NCBI GenBank assembly: GCA_028712345.1
Contig: JAQTQF010000070.1
Location: forward strand, 1 to 8,288
Direction: 5' to 3'
Origin: Phycisphaerae bacterium
GTDB lineage: Bacteria; Planctomycetota; Phycisphaerae; Sedimentisphaerales; UBA12454
DNA length: 8,288 bases
Part shown: piece by piece, positions 1-4,805 of the stretch
How positions within the stretch are numbered: position 1 is the stretch's first letter
Layout: each line of letters opens with the position of its first letter
Program-made: the position numbers and the translations under genes
The notes under the pieces: model-generated
Seen by the model: only the letters and a program-made list of their open reading frames with translations
What the model was told of the DNA's origin: nothing
Database searches by the model: none

Positions 1-26
1 TATCCGCGGTTAAAAATTTCTGCCGC

Positions 27-500
27 TTAGACATTCAGGCCGGAGACGACGGTATCGAATACCATTGTTCCGTCAACGATGCCCTGCACGACGCAGGTGT
101 ATTTTCTTCTCTTGAAAACTGTTATATTACCGAGCAGATAGAGTCTTTTGCCCGGCTCGATTGGTTTTCTGAATTTCGCCTCATCGATACTCGCAAAACC
201 GATAAAGCCCGGCAGCTTATAAACCTCTTTAACGAACACGCTGGAAAGCTGCGCAGCCGCTTCAATCATTATCACCGCAGGCATTAGCGGTCTGCCGGGA
301 ATGTGCCCCCTAACCCAGAATTCCTTTTCGGTAACATCTTTATATCCGAGTATGAGGAATTTCTCCTTGTCGTACCAGATAACCCCATCAAGCTGGTCCA
401 TTTCGTACCGCTGCGGATTGGATTTCTGAATTGTTTCCTTGTCTATGACGACTTTATTTAAATCTATAGCTGATAAATCAAATAATTGTACCGGAGGCAT
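27..500 (-). CDS. FabZ-like 3-hydroxyacyl-ACP dehydratase (hot-dog fold)
   Basis: Likely dehydrates a 3-hydroxyacyl-ACP in fatty-acid synthesis in the cytoplasm, or is a close hot-dog relative. The 157-residue protein contains the FabZ/FabA active-site pattern around residues 65-83: GHIPGRPLMPAV followed by IEAAAQ. This supplies the expected catalytic His66 and Glu80, although the usual MPGV reads MPAV. It has about 40-50 extra N-terminal residues compared with compact FabZ proteins of about 145 residues. The ATG at 500 is preferred over a TTG at 515 because AAGGA at 510-506 lies just upstream of the ATG, whereas it would fall inside the longer frame. It is downstream of the Hc1-like gene on the same strand with a gap of about 114 bases, so co-transcription is possible. 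FabZ proper versus a specialised paralogue cannot be decided here, so no symbol is given. Confidence 0.85.
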   Translation of the reverse strand: MPPVQLFDLSAIDLNKVVIDKETIQKSNPQRYEMDQLDGVIWYDKEKFLILGYKDVTEKEFWVRGHIPGRPLMPAVIMIEAAAQLSSVFVKEVYKLPGFIGFASIDEAKFRKPIEPGKRLYLLGNITVFKRRKYTCVVQGIVDGTMVFDTVVSGLNV

Positions 501-505
501 AGCTG

Positions 506-510
506 TCCTT
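506..510 (-). promoter_or_regulatory. Shine-Dalgarno AAGGA deciding the start of the FabZ-like gene
   Basis: Minus-strand AAGGA lies five bases before the ATG at 500. It rules against the alternative TTG start at 515, because the site would then lie inside the coding region. Confidence 0.6.
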
Positions 511-614
511 AACAAAAAAGGTATTCGTGCTGATTTTTGAGTCGCAGACTCCCATTAACTCGTCCCTATAAAGGAGAGTTGTCAACTAATTTCATGCAAA
601 CAGATGAAAGCTGA

Positions 615-791
615 CTATGCTTCGTCGCTTCTGAGCTCAAGGACTTTATTTCTTACGACCTGAGCGGCCTGTTTAATCTGCTGCATCTGTTTTCTGACTC
701 TCGTGCCGGCTGCTTTGTTGCCGCCTTCGGCCTTTTTAATATCGTTGTCGGCTTCTTCTACGAGTCTCTTGAGATCCTCATATTCCTGCAT
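615..791 (-). CDS. Hc1-like histone H1-type small DNA-binding protein
   Basis: A 58-residue, very hydrophilic, Lys/Arg/Glu/Gln-rich protein beginning MQEYEDLKRLVEEA and ending LRSDEA. It is probably almost entirely alpha-helical. The centre, GGNKAAGTRVRKQM (residues 23-36), matches the GNKAAxxRVR signature of the bacterial histone H1-like Hc1 family, known from chlamydial HctA and found widely as short proteins in planctomycetes and Bacteroidetes. The inferred role is non-specific DNA binding or nucleoid organisation. It lacks the long Lys/Ala/Pro-rich tail of HctA and has an acidic N-terminal helix. GGAG at 802-799, seven bases before the ATG, supports the start. It has its own promoter at 852-824. 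Neighbours are the FabZ-like gene downstream and the flavodoxin gene upstream. Confidence 0.82.
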   Translation of the reverse strand: MQEYEDLKRLVEEADNDIKKAEGGNKAAGTRVRKQMQQIKQAAQVVRNKVLELRSDEA

Positions 792-823
792 AATTTGTCT
801 CCATACAAAAGTTATCTTGTAAG

Positions 824-852
824 AATCTAACCTGTAAGTCTTGTATTGTCAA
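824..852 (-). promoter_or_regulatory. Sigma-70-type promoter of the Hc1-like gene
   Basis: On the minus strand a perfect -35 hexamer TTGACA (852-847) is followed by a 17-base spacer and TAGATT (829-824), which matches four of six positions of the -10 consensus. The predicted start of transcription is near 817, giving a leader of about 25 bases that contains the GGAG ribosome site. Confidence 0.6.
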
Positions 853-894
853 AAAAAAATGGGCTTTTTTATAAAAAAAAACAGGTTTTTTTAT
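853..894 (-). terminator. Possible A/T-rich terminator after the flavodoxin gene
   Basis: Two consecutive A-tract/T-tract inverted repeats lie at the end of the flavodoxin gene. The first (894-871, including the stop codon) reads ATAAAAAAAC-CT-GTTTTTTT on the minus strand. The second pairs AAAAAA with a T9 run across GCCCA. The stems are almost pure A:T and so weak, but the final T-run sits directly before the next gene's -35 box. Read as a weak intrinsic terminator, possibly bidirectional. Confidence 0.3.
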
Positions 895-1367
895 TTGAAC
901 AGCTTTTTGGCAAGTTCGGCAATTTTCTGGCCGAGCTTTTTGCATTGGGCAATTGCCCGCTCATCCGGCCGGCCAATCGATACCGGACCGTAATGGTCGC
1001 CCTGGGAGTCGCCCTGAATAATCATACCGTGAATCAGCATCGCCTCTAAAATACCCAGAATAGTAGTCTCATTTCCGCCGGCGATATTGGCGGAACTGGC
1101 AAACGCCCCGCCGACCTTACCCGTTAATCTGCCGTGCTTTACGACGGTATCGGTGAACAATTGCATAAGCGGAGCGGCCATTTGGCCGTAGTAGGTCGGA
1201 GAGCCGATTACAATCGCATCGGCGGCGAGCAAATCATCAACTTTCGTCTCTTTGACAGGCTTGCAAACGGTTTCTAAGCCGTTTTCGTTCATAGAGTTAG
1301 CGATGATTTCGGCCATTTGTTTGGTATTGCCGGTTTTTGAGTAAAAAACTACGATTCCCTTTGCCAT
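891..1367 (-). CDS. Flavodoxin-fold FMN protein, WrbA/NAD(P)H:quinone reductase-like
   Basis: A 158-residue cytoplasmic flavodoxin-like protein that probably binds FMN and takes part in electron transfer or two-electron quinone reduction. The first beta strand and phosphate loop read IVVFYSKTGNT (residues 5-15), the classic FMN phosphate-binding loop. A second loop, GSPTYYGQMA (55-64), and the GGAFASSANIAGGNETT segment (86-102) match the isoalloxazine-binding loops of the WrbA/flavodoxin_2-like group. It is shorter than classical WrbA (about 198 residues) and lacks the long insertion, so a generic multimeric flavodoxin family member is the safer call. AAAGGGG (1379-1373) before the ATG supports the start. 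The spacer upstream is repeat-rich and I see no convincing promoter in it. Confidence 0.85.
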   Translation of the reverse strand: MAKGIVVFYSKTGNTKQMAEIIANSMNENGLETVCKPVKETKVDDLLAADAIVIGSPTYYGQMAAPLMQLFTDTVVKHGRLTGKVGGAFASSANIAGGNETTILGILEAMLIHGMIIQGDSQGDHYGPVSIGRPDERAIAQCKKLGQKIAELAKKLFK

Positions 1368-1506
1368 AAATGCCCCTTTCTTTTGTCAAACCAGCGGTAT
1401 TTTACGATAAAATCCCACCTTTGCACAGAAAAAATATATTTCAGCCACAGAACTCGCAGAGGACACGGAGAAATTTTTTAATTTTTGGTTCGGTAATGAG
1501 TCCATC

Positions 1507-1555
1507 GTAAGTCCTTTTTTTTCGTTCTCCGCAACAACAAAAAATAAAGACTTAC
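1507..1555. repeat. Inverted repeat GTAAGTC / GACTTAC with T/A-rich inner stem
   Basis: GTAAGTC (1507-1513) pairs perfectly with GACTTAC (1549-1555). The stem continues inward through a T8 run against an A-rich stretch, with a bulge and a mismatch. Function unknown. No gene ends beside it, so it is not an obvious terminator. Confidence 0.5.
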
Positions 1556-1589
1556 CGCACAAAGAGAGGCTAAAAATAAGGAGTTATGG

Positions 1590-1612
1590 GCGATTTTTTC
1601 GCAAAAAAGCGC
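1590..1612. repeat. Imperfect 23-base palindrome GCG-T6-CGC-A6-CGC
   Basis: GCG, a mismatched A, six T, CGC, six A, a mismatched G, then CGC. It is symmetrical around 1601 and mostly A:T in the stem. Confidence 0.4.
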
Positions 1613-1680
1613 AGATTTCTTTGACGAAAGTGTAATTTTTCGAAAAAAAGGTTGAAAATTGGGGTAGTTTTGGCCACGAA

Positions 1681-1695
1681 TCCGCCTACGGCGGA
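1681..1695. repeat. Short hairpin TCCGCC-TAC-GGCGGA
   Basis: Perfect six-base stem with a three-base loop. The phrase CCGCCTACGGCGGACAAG resembles a small dispersed repeat seen in planctomycete-type and other environmental genomes. That comparison is from memory. Confidence 0.5.
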
Positions 1696-1772
1696 CAAGT
1701 TTCGCGGAAAATTAAGGAAATTTGGGAGTTTTTTCGAGGTTTTGAGGGGGTTTTGAGTACTTTTTAAACGCT

Positions 1773-1850
1773 GATTCCGCGGATTTTACTGATAACTGAA
1801 AGCTGGCTGCTGATAACTGTTTTTGACACAGATTTCACGGATTTTCACTG
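1773..1850. repeat. Paired degenerate repeats: GATTYCRCGGATTTT and CTGATAACTG
   Basis: GATTCCGCGGATTTTACTG (1773-1791) recurs as GATTTCACGGATTTTCACTG (1831-1850). Between them the ten-base CTGATAACTG occurs twice exactly (1789-1798 and 1810-1819). The pattern looks like decayed copies of a dispersed repeat and has no coding explanation. Confidence 0.55.
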
Positions 1851-1854
1851 TTAG

Positions 1855-1978
1855 TTGCTTTAAGGCAGTCCCGAAAAATCGGGACTGTAAAAATTCAAAG
1901 CCAACCCCTTGCTTGAAGTGAACTTCAGCCGGGTTTGCACTTTAAATTTTGCCGGCTGCGCCAATTGCCTTAAAACAA
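1855..1978. repeat. Nested inverted-repeat element of about 124 bases
   Basis: The outer arms TTGCTTTAAGGCA (1855-1867) and TGCCTTAAAACAA (1966-1978) are complementary at 12 of 13 positions. Inside them AAAATTCAAAG (1890-1900) pairs with CTTTAAATTTT (1940-1950) at 10 of 11, then AACCC (1903-1907) with GGGTT (1931-1935), then TGAAG (1914-1918) with CTTCA (1923-1927) around a TGAA tetraloop. The left arm also carries a perfect nine-base hairpin, CAGTCCCGA-AAAA-TCGGGACTG (1866-1887). The concentric arrangement suggests a folded RNA/DNA element or a small mobile element with terminal inverted repeats. No coding potential. Confidence 0.55.
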
Positions 1979-1983
1979 AAGAA

Positions 1984-2011
1984 TTACGCCGGGGGATAAG
2001 TTGCGTTGGGG
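1984..2011. repeat. Direct repeat copy 1 (GGGGGATAAG-TTGCGTTGGGG type)
   Basis: TTACGCC followed by GGGGGATAAG and TTGCGTTGGGG. It matches the copy at 2123-2151 except for three transitions in the first seven bases and one missing G. Confidence 0.6.
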
Positions 2012-2122
2012 GGGGAAGAAAAAGAGTAGAATTCTATTGATAACGCCCAACCACGCCAGAGGCGGGTAAACATTAAACACTGAACTTCGAACATTGAATG
2101 AGGAACGCTGATGGCGGGGAAG

Positions 2123-2151
2123 TTATGTTGGGGGATAAGGTTGCGTTGGGG
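2123..2151. repeat. Direct repeat copy 2 (GGGGGATAAGG-TTGCGTTGGGG type)
   Basis: TTATGTT followed by GGGGGATAAGG and TTGCGTTGGGG. It starts 139 bases after copy 1 and ends 12 bases before the -35 box of the XRE gene. Confidence 0.6.
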
Positions 2152-2161
2152 AGTTTTTATA

Positions 2162-2182
2162 GATTGCTACCTTTAGGCAGTC
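2162..2182. promoter_or_regulatory. Candidate operator overlapping the XRE gene -35 box
   Basis: GATTGC (2162-2167) and GCAGTC (2177-2182) form a six-base imperfect dyad (one G:T) over the -35 box and spacer. This position suits autoregulation by the XRE/C-type protein encoded just downstream. It is not a recognised C-box consensus, so the assignment is only positional. Confidence 0.25.
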
Positions 2183-2192
2183 GATTTATAAG
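2164..2192 (+). promoter_or_regulatory. Sigma-70-type promoter of the restriction-modification island
   Basis: TTGCTA (2164-2169, four of six to consensus), a 17-base spacer, and TATAAG (2187-2192, five of six). Predicted start is near 2199, leaving a leader of about 35 bases to the XRE start. GAAAGGA at 2219-2225 is the ribosome site. Confidence 0.5.
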
Positions 2193-2233
2193 CAGCACCC
2201 CTTAACATTATCAATACTGAAAGGATTTCGATT

Positions 2234-2437
2234 ATGGAAGATATCTGCGCACGGGTCGGATTTAGTATTCGCAAAATCAGAGAGGGAAAAAAGCTCTCGC
2301 AGGAACAATTAGCAAGCCTTGCAGATGTTCATCGGGCGTATATGGGACAAATCGAAAGAGGAGAGAAAAATATCGGCTTGAGAAATCTCGAAAAAATCGC
2401 AAAGGCGTTAAAGGTCAGCATCAAGGAATTATTCTAA
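2234..2437 (+). CDS. XRE-family HTH regulator, candidate controller (C) protein of the R-M system
   Basis: A 67-residue protein that is essentially one Cro/C1-type five-helix DNA-binding domain. Helix 2-turn-helix 3 is LSQEQLASLADVHRAYMGQIERG (residues 21-43), followed by the usual NIGLRNLEKIAKALKVSIKELF. Size, fold and position directly before the methyltransferase and nuclease match controller proteins of type II restriction-modification systems. Those typically autoregulate and delay endonuclease expression after entry into a new host. GAAAGGA at 2219-2225, eight bases before the ATG, supports the start. The methyltransferase begins 27 bases after the stop on the same strand, so they probably share a transcript. 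The specific C-protein role is inferred from context, since many XRE proteins look alike. Confidence 0.85.
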   Translation: MEDICARVGFSIRKIREGKKLSQEQLASLADVHRAYMGQIERGEKNIGLRNLEKIAKALKVSIKELF

Positions 2438-2464
2438 TTATGAAAGTGACGAGGTTTTTCCGCA

Positions 2465-3778
2465 ATGATTTGTTTAACTGAGAATAGTCGCAATACAAAG
2501 GTAGCCGTTCTTAAGGTTACACATGAACTATTGAAAGAAGGCAATGTTCGTGTTGGTAAATTGATCGATGAGCTTATATCAAGAGATTTTCTTGGTTCAT
2601 CCAGCAAGAAGAAGGGGAAAGGAAAAGAATTAAGCCTCAATTTGTCAGGGATTAACAGAATAATTAAAACTGACATCCCTGAAGACAAAAAAATCTTTAG
2701 ACACAGAGCAGAGATTAGGGAATTTGCTCGCTTTCATAATCTTAAAATCGGTGACAAACTTTATCTTGAGCAAATAGAGCATCATACTTTCCGTCTTCGC
2801 CCAACAACAAAAAAAATTACATTCATTGACCTTTTTGCCGGGATAGGCGGAATGCGAATCGCCTTTGAGAAAGTCGGAGGCCGATGTGTCTTTACATCTG
2901 AATGGGATGAATCAGCATGTAAAACTTATGAAGCAAACTTTGGCGAAAAGCCTCACGGAGATATACACAAAATTCCCAGTTCAGATATACCTGATCATGA
3001 CATTTTGCTTGCCGGTTTTCCGTGTCAGCCATTTTCAATTTCCGGGGTGTCAAAAAAGAATTCTCTTGGGAAACCTCATGGTTTTGATGACCTGACACAA
3101 GGCAATCTATTTTTTGAAATTAAAAGAATTCTTCAGGATAAACGGCCTCTTGCATTTCTTCTTGAAAATGTAAAAAATCTCAGGAGCCATGACAAGGGAA
3201 ATACCTATAAGGTTATTCGTGATACTCTAGAAAATGAGCTTGGCTATACCATTTACGATGATGTGATTGATGCGGTCTCCTATGTGCCACAGCACCGTGA
3301 AAGAATATTTATTGCTGGTTTTAGAGAACCTCTCTTTTTCTCTTTTCCACAACATCAGGCGCAAAAAAAACCAATTTTCAGGGATATTCTTGACAAGAAT
3401 GTTCCAGACAAGTACACATTGACAGACCATCTTTGGAATTATCTGCAGAGATATGCCGAAAAACACCGAGCAAATGGTAATGGATTTGGTTTTGGTCTTA
3501 CGGATTTGGATGGGCATTCTCGTACTTTGAGCGCACGCTATTACAAAGATGGTTCGGAAATTCTTATACCACAAGAAGGCAAACACAAAAATCCACGTCG
3601 ATTAACTCCGCAGGAATGCGCTCGTTTAATGGGCTTTACCCAATTAAAGCCCGATTTTAAAATACCTGTCGCCGACACCAGTGCTTACAAGCAATTTGGT
3701 AATGCGGTTGTAGTACCTGTTGTTTATGATATCGCAAAAGAAATGATTAAAAGACTTCAAAAACCGATAGCGCCTTAA
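2465..3778 (+). CDS. DNA (cytosine-5) methyltransferase, Dcm/EcoRII-like
   Basis: A 437-residue C5 methyltransferase that transfers a methyl group from S-adenosylmethionine to cytosine. All diagnostic motifs are in order: I FIDLFAGIGG (120-129), IV GFPCQPFS with nucleophile Cys187, VI ENV (234-236), VIII QHRER (276-280), IX RRLTPQECARLMGF (378-391), X QFGNAV (410-415). The recognition region between VIII and IX contains GNGFGFG (338-344) and RTLSARYYKDGSEILI (353-368), closely resembling Dcm and EcoRII/SsoII/HpaII-type enzymes. The target is therefore probably a CC(N)GG-like site, perhaps CCWGG. About 118 residues precede motif I, including a Lys-rich stretch (48-55) and an IGDKLYLEQI beta-like segment (95-104). 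Related M.EcoRII and M.SsoII use their N-terminal regions to bind their own promoters. GAGG at 2451-2454 lies ten bases before the ATG. The stop is 23 bases before the nuclease gene. Confidence 0.96.
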   Translation: MICLTENSRNTKVAVLKVTHELLKEGNVRVGKLIDELISRDFLGSSSKKKGKGKELSLNLSGINRIIKTDIPEDKKIFRHRAEIREFARFHNLKIGDKLYLEQIEHHTFRLRPTTKKITFIDLFAGIGGMRIAFEKVGGRCVFTSEWDESACKTYEANFGEKPHGDIHKIPSSDIPDHDILLAGFPCQPFSISGVSKKNSLGKPHGFDDLTQGNLFFEIKRILQDKRPLAFLLENVKNLRSHDKGNTYKVIRDTLENELGYTIYDDVIDAVSYVPQHRERIFIAGFREPLFFSFPQHQAQKKPIFRDILDKNVPDKYTLTDHLWNYLQRYAEKHRANGNGFGFGLTDLDGHSRTLSARYYKDGSEILIPQEGKHKNPRRLTPQECARLMGFTQLKPDFKIPVADTSAYKQFGNAVVVPVVYDIAKEMIKRLQKPIAP

Positions 3779-3801
3779 AACTATTTTAAAGGAGAGCGTT
3801 T

Positions 3802-4767
3802 ATGGCTAATGCATCTTTTTTTACCACTGATTCGGTATGGGATTTCCCTTTCTTTAAAAAGTTGGCAGCTAATGACACTGGTTCTTCGCGAGGTCATCAA
3901 GGTGGCATGGTTATCCCAAGAGACCTTCGTAGATTTTTCCCAGTACTTACAGGTCATATAACGAGCGAAAGCCCTACAGTTGATCATAATATAAAAGCAA
4001 TACTTTTGGTTGATGGAAAATTCATTTCTACAGTAACAACACGATACCAAATACAAACTTGGGGCGGTACGCGTGATGCCGAGTCACGATTAACCAGCAG
4101 CTTAGGACCTTTGCGCGATTTAGCTCAAAAAGACGATTATCTTATAATCCAGCGTAGCTTGGAAGACTTGGATTTATACAGATTGCATCTAATAAAAAAA
4201 GAAAACCCTATCTATAATGATTTAGTAAATATTTTAGGTGCATCTCGATGGGGACTTATTGAACAAGAGCCACCAATGACACAAGATGATATAGAGTCCT
4301 CTTATAAGGAAGAAAAAAAGAAAGAATTAAATCCATTTCAACTGTTTGACCAGGAAGTAAAAATCAGAGAAACAAGAGGGAAACACATAGCAAGGTCTAT
4401 TGTATTCAGGTTAACAATTCAGAAAGTTTATCAATATACTTGTGCGGTATGCAGAACCGGTCTTAAATCTCCGCTTGGTCCGGTTGAAATTGATGCAGCC
4501 CATATTGTACCAAGAACTCAGCTCGGAACAGATGATGCCAGAAACGGACTTGCGTTATGTAAACGGCACCATTGGGCCTTTGATCATGGGCTTTTTAGTG
4601 TCGATGATAACAGAAAAATTCTTATTCCTGCTTCCGTTCGCAAAATAAGTCAAAATTCAGTTTTGTTCGACTTACATGGTAATCCTCTGAGAGAAGCGGA
4701 TGATTCCAATATGCTTGCTGACGCGAAAGCGTTAAAATGGCACAGGGATAATATATTAGTTGCGTAA
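3802..4767 (+). CDS. Type II restriction endonuclease candidate: EcoRII-N-like domain fused to HNH nuclease
   Basis: A 321-residue protein. Residues about 17-49 (FFKKLAANDTG...GHQGGMVIP...FFPVL) closely match the start of the EcoRII N-terminal effector-binding domain, remembered as YIKRLSANDTGATGGHQ and PSGIVEKLFPSI. A Y-x5-GGTRDAESRLT segment (82-98) parallels EcoRII's FGKTRNEKRIT. That domain is a B3-like DNA-binding pseudobarrel contacting CCWGG. The C-terminus is a zinc-supported HNH nuclease: CxxC (214/217), IDAAHIVP with His234, RNGLALC with Asn248 and Cys253, and KRHHWAFDHGLFSV with His256/257. A charged linker (about 160-176) separates the two parts. Inferred role: cleavage of unmethylated sites protected by the upstream methyltransferase. 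AAAGGAG (3788-3794) is a strong ribosome site seven bases before the ATG. The HNH assignment is firm. The EcoRII-N match is by eye but specific. Confidence 0.9.
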   Translation: MANASFFTTDSVWDFPFFKKLAANDTGSSRGHQGGMVIPRDLRRFFPVLTGHITSESPTVDHNIKAILLVDGKFISTVTTRYQIQTWGGTRDAESRLTSSLGPLRDLAQKDDYLIIQRSLEDLDLYRLHLIKKENPIYNDLVNILGASRWGLIEQEPPMTQDDIESSYKEEKKKELNPFQLFDQEVKIRETRGKHIARSIVFRLTIQKVYQYTCAVCRTGLKSPLGPVEIDAAHIVPRTQLGTDDARNGLALCKRHHWAFDHGLFSVDDNRKILIPASVRKISQNSVLFDLHGNPLREADDSNMLADAKALKWHRDNILVA

Positions 4768-4793
4768 ATTTTTTATTAGGTACCAATAACCTT

Positions 4794-4799
4794 TATTAT
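4794..4799 (+). promoter_or_regulatory. Possible -10 box for a leaderless vsr transcript
   Basis: TATTAT (five of six to the -10 consensus) ends six bases before the vsr ATG, so transcription would start at or very near the A of the ATG. No Shine-Dalgarno sequence is present. The -35 region is poor (TTTTAT at 4771-4776), which keeps confidence low. Confidence 0.3.
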
Positions 4800-4805
4800 A
4801 TTTAC

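Larger units (their letters stand above)
1368..2233. other. Gene-free, repeat-rich spacer between flavodoxin gene and R-M island
   Basis: No credible open reading frame on either strand. The stretch holds fragments that look like dispersed repeats: a CCACAGA...CAGAGGACACGGAGA phrase near 1445-1473, paired GATTYCRCGGATTTT copies, repeated CTGATAACTG, a TCCGCC-TAC-GGCGGA hairpin, a large nested inverted repeat, a near-identical direct repeat of about 28 bases, and a phrase of the form AACATTAAACACTGAACTTCGA near 2069-2090. The promoter of the XRE gene lies at its right end. It may be the left border zone of the inserted restriction-modification island. Confidence 0.7.

Noticed and set aside
539..551. 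GAGTC-GCA-GACTC hairpin as a terminator between the Hc1-like and FabZ-like genes
   Set aside because: On the minus strand it is followed by A residues, not T residues, and the T-run lies on the wrong side.
572..595. TTGACA on the minus strand (581-576) as a promoter for the FabZ-like gene
   Set aside because: The only -10-like sequence (TATAGG) lies nine bases away, too close for sigma-70 spacing.
1855..1978. Integron attC site
   Set aside because: The outer arms do not show the RYYYAAC/GTTRRRY core pair, and there is no integrase or cassette-like gene array nearby.
1984..2151. CRISPR array
   Set aside because: Only two repeat copies with a gap of about 111 bases, and no cas genes.
3227..3586. 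Minus-strand frame inside the methyltransferase gene
   Set aside because: It is a shadow of the conserved methyltransferase frame, with no family resemblance and no ribosome site. Other antisense frames in the window were dropped for the same reason.
2465..3778. Solitary (orphan) Dcm methyltransferase
   Set aside because: It sits in a tight cluster with a regulator, an HNH nuclease carrying an EcoRII-like domain, and vsr, so a full restriction-modification role is more likely.
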